DNA of 64,000 nucleotides from Eumeta japonica (GCA_005406025.1 BGZK01000004.1:1426001-1490000), one strand, 5' to 3'. Numbered from the stretch's first letter, positions 23,601 to 33,605 are shown. The notes: generated by a model not told the origin, from the sequence alone. Numbers and translations: made by a program.

Positions 23601-26600
23601 TATACATATATAAATTGATACTTGGCTATTTCGGAAACGATCCTAACGATTTCGATATAAGTTTTAATTTTGACAAAGGTTTGTTTTTATAGTTTGTATA
23701 CATCGAAGTCTTCCCAGGAAAAAGCGAGGTAAAATGATTCTAGACGTTCCTTTTATTTAGCGTGATTCGTGGAATTTTGAGATAATTACATTGTTGCTAT
23801 GTCGGTATTTCTCGACAACAAATGGCACTACACGACATGAACTAAACGAGTCGGTGTACTTGTCATTGTGTACCTATTAAAAAAAATATTGGAAATGAAC
23901 AGAAACAACTTTTCCCGTAGGTAGTTATTATATTCCCAAAGAAAACTTGAAAAACGTCAAGCCAAGCTCGGTTGCCTAAGGTACTTGTTTATTATGTTGT
24001 TGTTGGCGAACATGCTTAAACAAGCAATGTGCCACGGGGGTCGCCAACAGCCGAGTGTTTACTCGGATTGGATTTGAGAATAGTTCTAGTTCGATTTACT
24101 ATAAAAGTACGGACGTACAGGTGTCACTTATGCTAGCTTACAGTTTAAATCTAGGTGTCTGGGCATATTTAATACTAGTGCGGTAAATTACGTTAGCCTT
24201 CGCAAGCAAATAAGGTACTGAAGAAAGAATAAATAAATAAATAAATAAATAAATAAAATCGAAGTGAAAATATTTGATGAAGGAGTGATATGACTAATGT
24301 CTAATTGCGTAAATGTTGGAAATTTCAATATAATTTTATAAGATAGTTGACATAAGTCACTATACAAGTTTAATCCATTTTTTGCTATATCTATTGAAAA
24401 AAAATCAATTAATTCATTTATATACTATTAGCTTGTTTTATTGTTTTTTGGTCCTTCAACCCGGATGGAATTAATTTTTAACTAGCTGAAAAATACTTTT
24501 TCGTTGAAGCTATATTTTTGACACGTCAGAAATTACATATCTCAGTATATTTTCAACACGCGATAGTAGTTGCGCGCGTAGATGTAACACATTATGAAGT
24601 TAGTGCGGTCAGAGGTTATCCAGCTGATACGCAAATGAGTTACACTATTCCTGCTCTTTAGTATGGTGGCAGTCCTACTCAAATGGACGTACTGTCTAAT
24701 TTAGTTAATAATTCAATTCAATTAAGTGATTAATACATATTATAAACATAAGAGATATTAAGTAACAATAAATATAAAATACGTTAAATATGTATTTATT
24801 TACACGGATTTTTTTGTCGAATATTGATTATTTACGGTAAAGAAGTATCATTTCTTATGCGCATACACGTGCACAAATACGCAAACATTTTTTTTCTCAA
24901 TTTTTCGACTCTAATTTATAGTTTTTCTTTCTCTTTCCATTTTGATAACTATATATAACTTTCGTCAACGATAATTTCTACATACAAACATTTATTTACC
25001 ATATTGTATCGTGGTACACGAGCATTGGATTGAAATAGACACTGTGAAAATTTTAATATTACAATTAATATACCAGTACCTGCGCAACCGAGCTTTGTTC
25101 GATGTCTTTCAATTTTGCCGCGGGAGTGCGATAACTTCCCGAGAAAAAAATTGCTTGTGTTCATTTCCAACGATAAATTTTTAGATATATGATATACATA
25201 AACCACATCATATGCCAAATCTGTCCGTTGCTGGCTCTCGCGTCAATAATATAGTGGCACGCAATGCCGTCTGGCTAATACATTTGTCATCTAGTGCCGT
25301 CGCGTTGTTGTTGAGAACGTTACATTAAACCCACTCGTATTACATTCAATGGCGTATCAACAATGCAATTACGTCAAAATTATAAGAGATGGCGGTATAA
25401 TTTTCAGGAAAGTCACCTATAAAAATCACCTAGAAAAACTTTTAAACCAAAACGCTCTCGAAGTATAAATTCTTATGAAAATCATTTGACCCGTTTCTGA
25501 AACAACAATCTATAAATTGAGAAATAAATTAAGAAAAAAAACAATATATTAATCTATAAAGAAATACTCGCTTAGAATAATAAGATAATCAAACTTCAGA
25601 AATAAAAACGAGAAGTTCTTCAATTTTCATAAAGAATTTAACATAAGATCCCGTTCAATATGCTGGCCTTATCTGACCACGTCGCTGTAATAACGACTTC
25701 AGTAGCGTGGAAGATAGGAAATGCGACTTCCAAATGCGAGTTGTGGGTTTGAATCGATATCATAGAGTTGAATGTATTCCATGATACGATGGAACACCTT
25801 CGCCTAAAATATTTTTGCTATTATTTTCTAGATAGACTATTTACCCACATAAAGATAGATGATAATTATATATAAGTACCTAGGCAACCGAGATTTGATC
25901 GGCGTATCTCAAATTTACCATGGGAACATGGGCGCGCGTGTGCGTGTGTTTTTATGGCTATTGCGTAAACGGCAATAACGATTTTCGGGGCAATTTGAGC
26001 TTTCATGTAGTTTTTTTTTTCAAATTTCAAATTTCAAATCAAGCAGTATGTACTACTCACCGACCACGGTAAGATGAGCCGAACGTATGTCGGTGTGGAA
26101 GAGCGGCGCGTCCGCCGACACCTCGCACTGGTACTCGCCGCTCAGCCGCCGGTGCAGGCCGGCCACGCGGACTTGCGAGGAGTCCGAGCTCGCCAACTGA
26201 CAGGCGGACACGGATTAAAACGAATCTGTAACTAGAATCCGACCAGAACAACATCCTGACACAACCCAGGTACGACCCACTAGCGTTCGTACATATATGC
26301 TGATATATTCCGCATGGCTTCGCTTTTAAATGCTGGATAATATTATTAAAAAATAATAATTGCCTTTGTAACGCGAAATTATCACGTTTTATATAGATGT
26401 ATAAATGATATTCGGTAGTAAATTGTATTTTAATCAATACTATATTTTATTAAGGGCGATTATTCCCAAATGTATTTCAAATCCTCGCACATAGTGACAC
26501 GATATTTACATTATTTTCGTTTCACAACAATTGTATTTCGAGGGGTCGAATTTTAGTGACACAATAAATGTTTTTTGGTTTACGTCATACGTGACATGTT

Positions 26601-29600
26601 TACGCTTTGTCATTTCGAATGTTTCACAACCTTTCTGGAAGGCTAGTCGGAGAGTATAAATATGAAGTGCATCACACAGTTGAGTTCAATTGCTGCAATC
26701 ATAGCGTTTACAAATCAAGTGCGATAAAAGACAAGCAACCAGCTGGTTCCATTGTGATTTAATGTCATTCTGTGTTTTTAATATTCCTCTTCTACTGTTC
26801 TACGTCTTTCCTTTCATCTGATCTCAATCTTCGAACCCGCGTTGAGGCGCAGGTAGATGATTTTAGTTATCGAAATCATTGTGTTATATAAATTACTTTA
26901 AAAACAACAACAAATTAACAGAAAAAGATTATGTATATGTTTTTATGTTCTATTTTATATAATATAATAATATGAGAGATGACCTTGTTTCCCTATTGTG
27001 AAATTTCACCCCTCGTCACTGGCAATACAGGAGCTTTGTCAAATTATTGTCAGTAAGCTTCTAGAGGTCGAGCTCGAATCTTTTTTTTTTAACTTCTCCC
27101 TAAGAATGTTGGAAATTCTTAAGAGAATTCGGGAAAAAAATATTTCAAACCGATTCTCGATAACTGAGATTTCATCAGACGTTAATAAACTGCGGTTTAA
27201 GGAAGCTATTTAGAGGATTTGCCAATTAGATATCCAGATAAGCACATGCGTGTCACATACGCGTCCGCGTAAATCTTTAATATTTTTTTGAACATAAAAT
27301 CATTTGTAATCGTGTTTGCGGTATTCGAGGCGACTTTGCTTAAGTTAGATTTGCTGAAAATATAACTTCAATTGGGTAGGTAGATTTTGCAAGATTATCA
27401 TGTTTTTTTTAATTAATTTTAAATAATTACATCAATGCATCCCAAAGCTTAATGAGCGTTAATCTTAATAAACCTTCGTCGAACACTGTAGACCTAATCC
27501 GAATTGGTTCATTTTTCGAAATATGTCGCGAAAAATTCGGAAACTTTCTAACTATTCATTCGATATATTTTTCGGATTGCTTATCACATCAACTTTTAAT
27601 TCAAAATTCAAAAATAAATTTTATTTTTGAACCTAAAAAATCTGCGTTGAACACCGCAAATCTCAACAAAATCAGATAGTTCGATCATAAGAATTCAATG
27701 ACGTAAATTTAATTTTGTTTTTCCAAAAAAATTTTACAAGAACGAATCGATTTTTTTTAAATAATAAACATTTTGAGTTTGCGAATATTACGTCACACGC
27801 CAAACCATTTTAAATCGATTATTTCATACAAAAGACGAAATGTTTGAGCAATAATAATTAAAAAATCCTTTTCTCCCTCTCTATACCTCTTGTAATTTAC
27901 TAAGGGACTCTAATTATTTCAAGTTCGAAAAGCATTAAATTACCTAGACCACAGCGATTTTAACGGATTAGAAAATATTATTGCTGCAAACAATGCAGGA
28001 AGTTTACGGGTTGGCCTGCAAGGTCAACCCTCGGCCAGATATCGAACACTACCACCGCTCCGTTTATGTTTATTATCGTATGGTAATTTGTAAATAACAA
28101 CAAACAACAGCCTTGTATTGTACTTGCAAATTATTATACCTATAATAAAACTGTACGACCGTCGTGTTAGATACATAAATTACTTATCGTTTTTCTCACC
28201 CATATCCGTCCATCAACAATATTTTTGATTAAGGGTATGTCTCTTTTGAACTTTTTTTCTCAGATATCACTCAAAAGATATAATGGAAACTGGGAGAAAC
28301 AAAAGAAGCGAGGAAATAGAAAAAATAATAATGAACTGATTGAGCTGGAATTCCATCTTTTTCGATAAAAAATTAAATACTGAAGTGTGCTGTAAAGTGT
28401 ATAAATAAATGTTTAATTAGTTTAGTTATTTTTTCGTGCCTATTGATCCTTAATAATAACCTTTTCATTCACGCCTCACTTCCGTCTGTCTCATAGATTA
28501 ATAGAGTAGTCGGGATAAGCCTACAATGAGGTCGAAGATGAGACTAATGGAACTGTACAATACACTGGAAAAAGGGACCCATTGATCGAGGTACTTACTT
28601 TATTCGTTAATACCTATTACGTTCCGTTTAACAGAAAAAGCATGTATATTTTTCTTTTATAGCAAATTTCTATATCTCTATACAGATTAAGTAAATGTTG
28701 ATTTTCAGCTTTTTACACATTATTACACGATCCGTTCAGTCACCTCTTTTGTAAGTTATTTACATTATACACTAATATTTCTCTATTTCTAGCTTGATAG
28801 CTTTATTGACAGACAGCGCGAGCTATAAGCTCGAGCTATTGCAGGGCCTAGCATATGGTGTAGTCTCAAATGCTAAAAATTAATAAAACAAGATGCAACG
28901 AATGCGTTTTTTAAAAATTTAGACTCTGTGTTTGTCTCTTTGTACACGCTTACCTCCAAAAGTACTAAAGAAATTTTCATACAGTTTCCACAAGTAATTT
29001 AAATTTATCTTGGAACAAGATCATTTTAATTGGGTTTTTGACGGAGCAAATGACCTTGCGAACCACCCGAGAGTAGATAGTAGAGAGTGGACGCCTGCAA
29101 CTATAGAGGAGTAATCCGGTGTGTTTCCATCCTTATGGATAACAATGGGATATTTTATGGAGGAGGGATTGATAGAAAGGGAGTGGCTAATGGAGGGCGG
29201 TGGACCACCGCAATTCTCACTCACTGAACGAAATGAAACAGCGGAAACTGTTTTTATACATATGTATTATGTGAGTGTGTGATATCTCACCTGTCTATCC
29301 GGCGCATTTTGTTATATACATCGGCATTCATTAAAATCGGCTAACCAATAGTTAGTCCATTTTTAAGTGTTTTCTATGTGCACGAAGGCACAGGCACAGC
29401 TGGTTGATACTAAGCGAAAACGAGATAGCAATCGTTAAAGAACAGGTAATCGAACCCCTGACTCTGGTGAAATCTGGCGGTGTTATCATAATCATATTAT
29501 GATAAAGAGCAACATCACGGACTCAATAAATCTACAACTGTTTTCCCAGAAGCGGATGAATATATGGTGATAATGGTTGATGTTAATGAAGATGATGGTG

Positions 29601-30594
29601 ATCCTAACCCGGCTTGTCGTGTCGGTTTTTTACTACACTTCTGAGGTCTGTGTTGATCTCAAAAGTGAGGTAAAAATTCTTGTTATTTTGAGGTGAGAGA
29701 CGTGATATGACAGCGAAATACTTCTCTGCATATAATAAAAAAATACTATGAGAAAACATTCAAAGTCTGCACATACACTCAGCATGATTATCGGGGATTA
29801 GCTCATATTGTAGTCTGAATTATTGATTATCTTTCAATCAACAAATAAAGAATTTGTAATATTGTTTCTTATCGAAAGATAAAAAACAATATTACAAATT
29901 TGTACATGACAATAATTGTGATTTATGTATGCATTTAAAAAGCAAAAATAGCTTTTTAGGACCTCAAATCGGCAAGATCTGATGAGAACTCACTTGTAGA
30001 AATTCGAATTGAAAACAATATCTACCTTCCAGATTTTTTTCAATTCTCTTTGTTGAAAGTTATCGTTGTAGATATTAAGATTAAAGACCGTTAACAAAAC
30101 CAGTTTTTATTTGCATTTGTTAATGTATTTATTTTTATAATATTCACTTTGTGTGTAACACAATATTTAATATACAAGGAATATCATGAAAAAGTGATAG
30201 CCTATACAGTAATTTAGGAGTTATCTCGCTAACAGACGCGAATTGGTGTCCACGAGCCCTACACCTGTGAATGTTTTTCTATGAGGTGTAGATTGAAATG
30301 TGATCACTTACTTATTTTAAATTTAGATATATAACAATTGAAAGACGTCGTGAATGCAGTGAACTCTTCCGTCTGCGCCACTCACATCGACAGAAGCTCC
30401 CGGCAGGGGGAAGACGAGGTGCGGCGGCATCTCCCTGGGCACATAGCGATAGAACTCGGTCTCGGCGCGGTACCAGCGGATGGAGTAAAGTGGCGCCCCC
30501 TCGAGGTCGTAGGAGCAGCGCAGCGTGGCGGCCGCGCCCGACAGCACCGCGCGCGGCACGGAGATCGTCACGTTGCGAAGGGACCACACCCCGC
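14605..30594 (-). CDS. beat: Beaten path (Beat) family gene, five exons, 5' end missing
   Basis: Gene model joining minus-strand pieces 30594-30386, 26196-26061, 20041-19908, 19215-18933 and 14663-14605. It gives about 273 residues plus a stop, without the signal-peptide exon. Beat proteins are insect neuronal surface or secreted proteins with two Ig domains that guide axons through Sidestep-type receptors (family knowledge). Seen here, numbering from the first split codon: Ig1 has Cys27, Trp41 (RWYR) and Cys94 (YQCEVSADAP). The segment DLEGAPLYSIRWYR...EFYRYVPRE is the signature that identified the family. Ig2 has Cys141, Trp154 (NITWF) and Cys221 (LKCNASIFDIYSRS). Sequons occur at N8, N140, N151 and N222. 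The C-terminus is an Ala/Leu tail. All junction phases agree (0, 1, 0, 1), and every intron is GT-AG. Exons are strongly GC-rich against AT-rich introns. The paralogue number cannot be assigned. The exon 3 donor is the only uncertain junction. Confidence 0.9.
14890..15260 (+). repeat. Lepidopteran interspersed repeat, copy 1
   Basis: Starts 'gggcaaacgaacgagcttac', then 'gaaccaccagagagtagg', 'ccgcccatggacactcgc' and later 'actctcactcacc' and 'acgtgtgtattccgtgagag'. The same blocks, diverged, occur in the same order at 29030-29300. The opening matches a repeat common in Lepidoptera. Non-coding, within 300 bases upstream of the Beat terminal exon on the plus strand. Confidence 0.55.
15425..15462. 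repeat. Perfect 38-bp palindrome
   Basis: TTCGCTGTAAACAACAATA is followed directly by its exact reverse complement, with no spacer. It lies in the intron between the two last Beat exons. Confidence 0.85.
15599..15656 (-). repeat. SINE head fragment with B-box
   Basis: Minus strand 'aaggtactgagttcgattcc' contains a B-box-like GTTCGATTCC, as in tRNA-derived SINEs. No cloverleaf can be drawn over the rest, so it is not a tRNA gene. Confidence 0.45.
15670..15800 (+). mobile_element. MITE family copy 1
   Basis: 131 bp bounded by inverted repeats of about 22 bp (TTCACGGGCGAGCACGTCCG left, exact complement right). TGTA on both sides is a possible target duplication. The interior (gagatagagtta, ataagcagtgcat, ccctttgtat) recurs in the copy at 34657-34786. 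No coding sequence; it sits in a Beat intron. Confidence 0.78.
16745..16875 (+). mobile_element. RTE-type LINE 3' end, fragment 1
   Basis: 'cgaaaccgacgagcttacaa', then 'gatggatgtcagtgaagcga' and 'ctctgcctacccttttagg' correspond to the C-terminal residues (RNRRA...MDVSEA...VSAYPSG) and tail of an RTE-like lepidopteran LINE. The same tail occurs at 34075-34215 and, inverted, at 53225-53582. 5'-truncated, dead. Confidence 0.6.
16986..17036. repeat. Hairpin, 21-bp arms, with related satellite
   Basis: Arms at 16986-17006 and 17016-17036 (core CTACACC / GGTGTAG) are complementary except for one base. The motif attgtagttttc recurs to about 17150 with an AT-rich palindromic stretch, so several foldback units may be nested. 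Confidence 0.6.
17340..18355. other. Beat intron, no recognised element
   Basis: AT-rich intronic DNA between the last two Beat exons. A short GC patch (17365-17415, cgtcgcggccgcgc) and poly-T runs are present. No coding pattern or transposon end was recognised. Confidence 0.4.
18363..18650 (+). mobile_element. Repeat end shared with 6.78 kb
   Basis: Opens with the block TTGACGTGATAACGTCTTAT (18363-18389 in full), the reverse complement of 6773-6799 with one mismatch. It is followed by a GC-rich stretch with gcgtgcgagcgagaacgcgg and then AT-rich sequence. I recognise the general text from moth genomes but not the class. The right boundary is uncertain. Confidence 0.4.
18933..19215 (-). CDS. 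beat: Beat gene exon, C-terminal half of Ig domain 2 and stalk
   Basis: Acceptor acctccgtttcag, phase 0. It encodes IAEQISSWAAAEVDWRERP, FSQLEVVIEDG, a variable stretch, then GGQFSLKCNASIFDIYSRSS with the second Ig2 cysteine. A short Pro/Arg stalk (REDAPQPASVTRDRAP) follows. The donor is CCA|GTAAGT, ending in phase 1. Cys141-Cys221 spacing of 80 residues is long for an Ig fold but tolerable, because Beat Ig2 domains have a long C'-E region. An alternative acceptor about 80 bases upstream (ttgcacag) is also in frame but would insert 27 residues into the domain. Confidence 0.88.
19908..20041 (-). CDS. beat: Beat gene exon, N-terminal half of Ig domain 2
   Basis: Acceptor ttatgtctag, then AT completes GAT (Asp). 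It reads PPFRAPQLAVERFGYARGE, then LLRANCSVDEAFPAPNITWF, LDDVK. Cys141 and Trp154 are the core of Ig2. Two donors give the same phase 0. AAG|GTGAAG after position 19908 fits the splice consensus better. GCC|GTGGAT after 19875 is weaker but follows the GC-rich, coding-like stretch and would add 11 residues (VKRQLTEQIAA). I prefer the first on splice strength. Without cDNA or an orthologue alignment the choice stays open. Further extension reaches a TAG stop after NNK. Confidence 0.82.
20140..20485 (+). repeat. 'agatggcgct' interspersed repeat, copy 1
   Basis: Ordered blocks: 'ttaccggctcgcgcattaat', 'tgttgttgaggacggtacgt', 'gcaacaatgcgattg', 'cgagatggcgctataa', 'ccagggaagac', 'atcgaaatcgttagagcagt', 'ttccgaaatacc'. 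The same blocks occur at 25205-25525 (+), partly at 50375-50545 (+) and reversed at 23635-23870 (-). Non-coding; intronic. Confidence 0.6.
20818..20987 (+). mobile_element. 170-bp MITE, copy 1
   Basis: Inverted ends of about 28 bp (TACAGTACAACG...ACTCTGCCGC left; GCGGCAGAGT...CGTTGTACTGTA right). The interior shares 'gtcgcaatggcgtaaaa', 'gggtcggggagcgtta', 'cctgcgcattgcatcat' and 'cgcaggcaatt' with the copy at 40437-40605. No ORF. Confidence 0.78.
21480..22085 (-). other. Unidentified GC-balanced block with long open frames
   Basis: Composition is closer to 45-50% GC than its surroundings, and two minus-strand frames (22081-21797, 94 codons; 21804-21577, 75 codons) plus one plus-strand frame overlap. 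The first includes a short internal repeat IFGVEIFGVEVSSS. The second is Lys/Arg-rich. Neither resembles a family I know. It could be a piece of an unfamiliar transposon or a gene exon; a processed fragment is also possible. Confidence 0.25.
22717..22825. mobile_element. Near-perfect foldback MITE, PIF/Harbinger type
   Basis: Two 52-bp arms (22717-22768 and 22774-22825) with a single mismatch, separated by AAATC. The ends read AGAGCCCTTTCACACGGCAG, a form common for Harbinger-derived MITEs, and TAA flanks both sides (22715-22717, 22825-22827), consistent with a TWA target duplication. The very low arm divergence implies recent insertion or gene conversion. Intronic in Beat. Confidence 0.82.
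23635..23870 (-). repeat. 'agatggcgct' interspersed repeat, inverted copy
   Basis: Read on the minus strand, 'cctgggaagacttcgatgta', 'atcgaaatcgttaggatcg' and 'tttccgaaatagcc' match the 3' half of 20140-20485. Confidence 0.5.
23948..23985 (-). repeat. 'gcaaccgagctttg' repeat, inverted stub
   Basis: Minus strand 'taccttaggcaaccgagctt' matches the first 20 bases of the family. Nothing further is recognisable. Confidence 0.35.
23990..24260 (+). mobile_element. Possible solo LTR with TATA-type promoter
   Basis: Starts TGTTGTTGTTGGCGAACATG, contains 'ctataaaagtacgg' (TATA-like, near 24100), then GC-balanced sequence, and ends in an (AAAT)n run containing AATAAA. The order U3-like, TATA, R-like, poly(A) signal suggests an LTR. 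I cannot see a CA terminus or target duplication, so this is tentative. Confidence 0.3.
24226..24257 (+). repeat. (AAAT)n microsatellite
   Basis: About seven uninterrupted tetranucleotide units. Confidence 0.85.
25060..25165 (+). repeat. 'gcaaccgagctttg' repeat, best copy
   Basis: 'gcgcaaccgagctttgttcg', 'atgtctttcaattttgccgc', 'gataacttcccgagaaaaa'. Related pieces lie at 25870-25935 (+), 32050-32150 (+) and 23948-23985 (-), all non-coding. A widespread short repeat of unknown class. Confidence 0.55.
25205..25525 (+). repeat. 'agatggcgct' interspersed repeat, copy 2
   Basis: Blocks 'ttgctggctctcgcgtcaat', 'gttgttgagaacgttac', 'caacaatgcaattacgtc', 'agagatggcggtataat' and 'gacccgtttctgaaa' align in order with 20140-20485. 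Confidence 0.55.
25670..25800 (+). repeat. tRNA-derived SINE head
   Basis: 'gaccacgtcgctgtaataac' near an A-box position and 'gttgtgggtttgaatcgata' (B-box-like GGTTTGAATC) about 70 bases on. Not foldable as a functional tRNA. Immediately downstream of it is the intronic flank of Beat Ig1 exon 2. Confidence 0.45.
25870..25935 (+). repeat. 'gcaaccgagctttg' repeat, short copy
   Basis: 'ctaggcaaccgagatttgat' and 'tctcaaatttaccatggga' match the start of the copy at 25060. Confidence 0.45.
26061..26196 (-). CDS. beat: Beat gene exon, C-terminal half of Ig domain 1
   Basis: Acceptor with a good pyrimidine tract (tccgcctgtcag), starting in phase 0 as the preceding donor requires. It encodes LASSDSSQVRVAGLHRRLSG, then EYQCEVSADAPLFHTDI and HLTVV. 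This supplies the second Ig1 cysteine and the conserved 'CEVSADAP-F-T' motif of Beat proteins. The donor is G|GTGAGT, leaving one base of the next codon (phase 1). A longer open frame in the same place (reading to 26437) is a shadow in another phase. Confidence 0.92.
26655..26662 (+). promoter_or_regulatory. TATA-box-like element in a Beat intron
   Basis: TATAAATA with an initiator-like cacagttgagttc 20-30 bases downstream and a GC-balanced flank (tctggaaggctagtcggaga). It faces opposite to the Beat gene. It could belong to an LTR or a small unrecognised transcript. Confidence 0.3.
27996..28036 (-). mobile_element. Left end of the (CA)n element, inverted, decayed
   Basis: Plus-strand 'ggaagtttacgggttggcct' followed by 'gcaaggtcaaccc' is the diverged reverse complement of the common left end (ggttaaccctgtaggccaac...aacttcc). 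No internal part follows, so this is a solo end or a stub. Confidence 0.4.
29030..29300 (+). repeat. Lepidopteran interspersed repeat, copy 2
   Basis: Diverged copy of 14890-15260: 'acggagcaaatgaccttgc', 'gaaccacccgagagtagat', 'caattctcactcactg' and 'tatgtgagtgtgtgatatc' align in order. Intronic, non-coding. Confidence 0.5.
29440..29520 (-). repeat. SINE head with B-box
   Basis: Minus strand 'agtcaggggttcgattacct' carries GGTTCGATTACC, close to a tRNA B-box. The rest does not form a cloverleaf. Confidence 0.4.
29851..29900. repeat. Hairpin, 23-bp arms
   Basis: Arms 29851-29873 and 29878-29900 (core AATTTGTAATATTGTTT and its complement) with one mismatch and a GAAA loop. Confidence 0.7.
29955..29995 (+). 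mobile_element. Short fragment of the (CA)n-element right block
   Basis: 'aggacctcaaatcgg' then 'aagatctgatgagaactca' resembles the conserved 3' block of the (CA)n element. Only about 40 bases are recognisable. It lies inside the first mapped intron region near the Beat Ig1 exon. Confidence 0.4.
30386..30594 (-). CDS. beat: Beat gene exon, N-terminal half of Ig domain 1
   Basis: Acceptor ...gtgcgcag then GC completes a codon begun in an upstream exon (phase 1 intron, usual between a signal peptide and an Ig domain). The exon encodes GVWSLRNVTISVPRAV, the first Ig cysteine in TLRCSYDLEG, the tryptophan in SIRWYR and the Beat hallmark EFYRYVPREMPP. It ends VFPLPGASVD, followed by donor GTGAGT in phase 0. 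Codon third positions are almost all G or C, unlike the flanking DNA. Two other minus-strand frames are also open here, but only this one matches the family. Confidence 0.92.
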
Positions 30595-30609
30595 CTGCGC
30601 ACACGATGA

Positions 30610-32000
30610 AATTCGTTCTACGTTATAACGTTATACTTGGTTATACTTTTTAAAACGCTTCTACAGCAGAATAAAAAATAAATTAATTCAATGCACAATA
30701 CATGGTTGCGCGCAAGAAACACTTGTTGGCAGCTTCAGCCCTGGGGTAGAGCAAGGAGCGGGTGCTATAGGCACCGAGTTCCAAGAGCGCCAAAATGACA
30801 AACAATTTTTAATAAAAAATAAAATTTTCATAGCGCATTTTGAGAGAATGTGTGTTCCTTATTTAATTTAAATTTAATATTTGTTGATTTCTGCAATAAT
30901 TCATTTTTGTAATATGAACTGAAAAACAACTTGTATGACGAGAAAGGTCGACCAAAAGTGCAGAAAGACATTCTCGCTCGCGTCCGATTAACGGCTAGGG
31001 CCGGCACTGCCTATTGCCTGCACTGCATGTTCCCCGAGTGCTGCGTGAGGCGGCAAATAAAATCATTGCTTACACTGAACCAAACTTCTTTTATTACTTA
31101 AAAATTATTAATATTACTTATACTAGCTGAACAAACTTAAGAACAAATCAAACAATAATTATTTCACTTATGGCAGTCTTGATTAATTTCGATTGTATTA
31201 GAGGCACGAACAAATAAATAATTTGAATACAACATTGCTCAGAGAAAAATGTTACGTAGGTTTGCTACGACAATTGAGATTCATGGAGTGTAAATCTTAT
31301 TTATTGTGGCCTATGACACGTCATGAAGTCTACATGTATGTTGCGCTTAAAGTGATTATCGACTTACGATAATAATACAACAGACGCCACCCGACGAGAC
31401 AGTGTCGAAAGAGAAAGACTATGAGAGTTACCAAATTATCACAGCTGTAGGTTATATCGAACGGCAAGTTACCCAAAACAAGTATTTAAAGAAAACCTCG
31501 TGTCTCACCCATTCTTTAGAATTTCTTTCATAGAAATCAATTACCCATGAATCAATTTATTTATCCTTATCCTAGAGATAGATTTCACATTCTCAATGGT
31601 TTCCTGGTTTCTTTTTCCCCGAAAAAAGAGTAACTACTAACTTTCTAATTGAAAAAAAACTGATCTTAGATGTGACAGATAACAGATAATTAGATTGACA
31701 GATTGATAGACCGGTCACAATCTTAAATTGACAGATAACAATTCAATCTAATATAGGATAGAACAACACTGAAAATGTTCAACAGAGATGCTTTTAAATT
31801 TCTTTTTTTAGAATTTATAATCTAAATAAAAATATCTACGCAAATTAAATCTATATTAAATGGAGTTATAAACGAAGAAAAAAATAATGTGCGAATTTTA
31901 ATCAAAACTAATTATGGAACTATTAAAATGACCATAGACATCTCGTTCAGAAGCTGTCATCACATTTATGAGAGGATTTCAAATATCTTAGTATGAGCCG
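30610..32000. other. Region upstream of Beat Ig1 exon, no recognised gene
   Basis: AT-rich DNA with a modest GC patch at 30715-30790 and 30960-31060. The Beat signal-peptide exon was searched for here on the minus strand (hydrophobic ATG-led frame ending at a phase-1 GT donor) and not found. Confidence 0.4.
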
Positions 32001-32049
32001 ATGTGAAATTTGAAAATGTTACGTACATTACACGTACGTACACTGGCCT

Positions 32050-32150
32050 TTACACCCTGGCAACCGAGCTGCGGTTTACTGTCTTTCGAGTTTACCGTGA
32101 CAATACGAAAACTTCTGACGAAAGAAATTATCTTCGTTTTCAACAAAACT
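32050..32150 (+). repeat. 'gcaaccgagctttg' repeat, third copy
   Basis: 'cctggcaaccgagctgcggt', 'ctgtctttcgagtttaccgt', 'caatacgaaaacttctgacg' align with 25060-25165. Several overlapping short ORFs here are shadows of the repeat. Confidence 0.5.
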
Positions 32151-32706
32151 TTTTTTCTCTCGTCTTTCCAAGGAGTGCGCCTATACGGATAAACTTTAAA
32201 TAACGAAATCGTTAGCACCGAGAAAACCGTGTAGAAATTTATGTATGTACAATATTTGCACACTTAAAGTATTAATATATGAAACATTTCAATAATCGTC
32301 AAACGACGACGTCTCCAAGAGATTCCCATAGACGTCACGACGACGTACGAGATGACGCGACACGTCGTTCAATACCGATAAAGGTAAAAGGATTTCAACG
32401 CCAAATTTATCATCCGGTTGTAATGACGTGACGAATGTAAGCGACGTACCGCTACGTAGTACGTCACAAAACGTATTATTCGTAGGAAAATTTGTAAGCG
32501 CCCTGAAAACGAATGTAGGCAATTCGGTTAAATTTTTTTAATTTACATAACACATTTAGATAACCCGAGTATTAATACCAAAATCTGACCTTAACGATAA
32601 AGTAATAAAGTGCGAGTCGTGTGAATACGTAAGAATAAAATATAATTACATTTTGTCAGCATTATACTTAAATTTATGTATAATGCTGATAAAATAAAAA
32701 CTCAGG

Positions 32707-32708
<2 letters not shown>

Positions 32709-32757
<49 letters not shown>
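32709..32757. repeat. (TA)n microsatellite
   Basis: About 24 uninterrupted TA units. Shorter (TA)n tracts occur at 3560-3583, 22172-22190 and 49124-49145. Confidence 0.9.
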
Positions 32758-32762
<5 letters not shown>

Positions 32763-33369
32763 ACGAGTGCGTGTAAACTTCACAAGGATTAGAAACATTT
32801 TTTTGTTTAGCGTTGTGGCAGATATTACAACTAAACTGCATTGCTATCATGTCAACCCGGGCTGATCTACGGACATAGCTAATTATTAATAAAACGATTA
32901 TTTACAAAATAAATTAATGATTTTTTTTACGTACAGCGCATTATTATATCTTTGACAAAATATTTAGAAAAAAGCATCAACTTGCGATACGATATCGATT
33001 TTAGAAAATCGGAGTCAAGTTATGAAATTAAATGTTAGAAACATTTTATATTTAGGAATTAAAAATTATATAAATAAAACTCTCAATGATTAAGGCTAAC
33101 TAGATGCCGTTGCTTGATTACAAAAAATCATTGTGGCCTTACATAAATCATTTTCAGACGCTTTTTCAATATTATTATGCGATTTTATTGCAATATACCA
33201 AAGCACATACACACCTGTACGTACACACGCAAAGCGTCACACTTTTCAGATTAACCTTAAACTAAAACAAACCATATATTATGTTATATCAATATGCGAA
33301 TAATGATATAACGACACAAACAAATTACATATTAGTATATCAGCTTTTAATCGCTGTTACGAAGGTATA

Positions 33370-33605
33370 CTTCTCCACACCTCAATTGAGGGATTGGGTT
33401 CGCAGCCCTCCCTACGGGGGCTACTGACGATCGCTGTCGTCAGTACGATGACGGTGTCCGACGCTGACGGCTTAACTGAGCACCGGGGCATGAAGTCGGC
33501 GTTTCATTATTGCTAAGTTAAAAACTCATCTGTCGATTAGGGCGAACCCAGTACCTCTCGGTTCGAAGGCGACGCCCTTAACCACAGAGACGCCGCCGCT
33601 TCATT
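33370..33605 (-). repeat. tRNA-derived SINE
   Basis: Minus strand begins 'cggcggcgtctctgtggtta' then 'agggcgtcgccttcgaaccg' and 'ggtactgggttcgccc', giving A-box and B-box-like motifs at tRNA spacing. It is followed by a GC-rich body (cgtcagcgtcggacaccgt). Not a functional tRNA gene. Confidence 0.5.

Noticed and set aside
26057..26437. 126-codon minus-strand frame over the Beat exon
   Set aside because: It is the wrong phase. The Ig cysteine motif and splice sites are in another frame at 26196-26061.
30312..30602. Other long frames on both strands over the first Beat exon
   Set aside because: They are GC-rich shadow frames. Only one frame gives the conserved Ig sequence and joins in phase.
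33530..33605. Possible tRNA gene (A-box and B-box motifs, minus strand)
   Set aside because: No complete cloverleaf or anticodon arm can be drawn, and the downstream body matches a SINE pattern.
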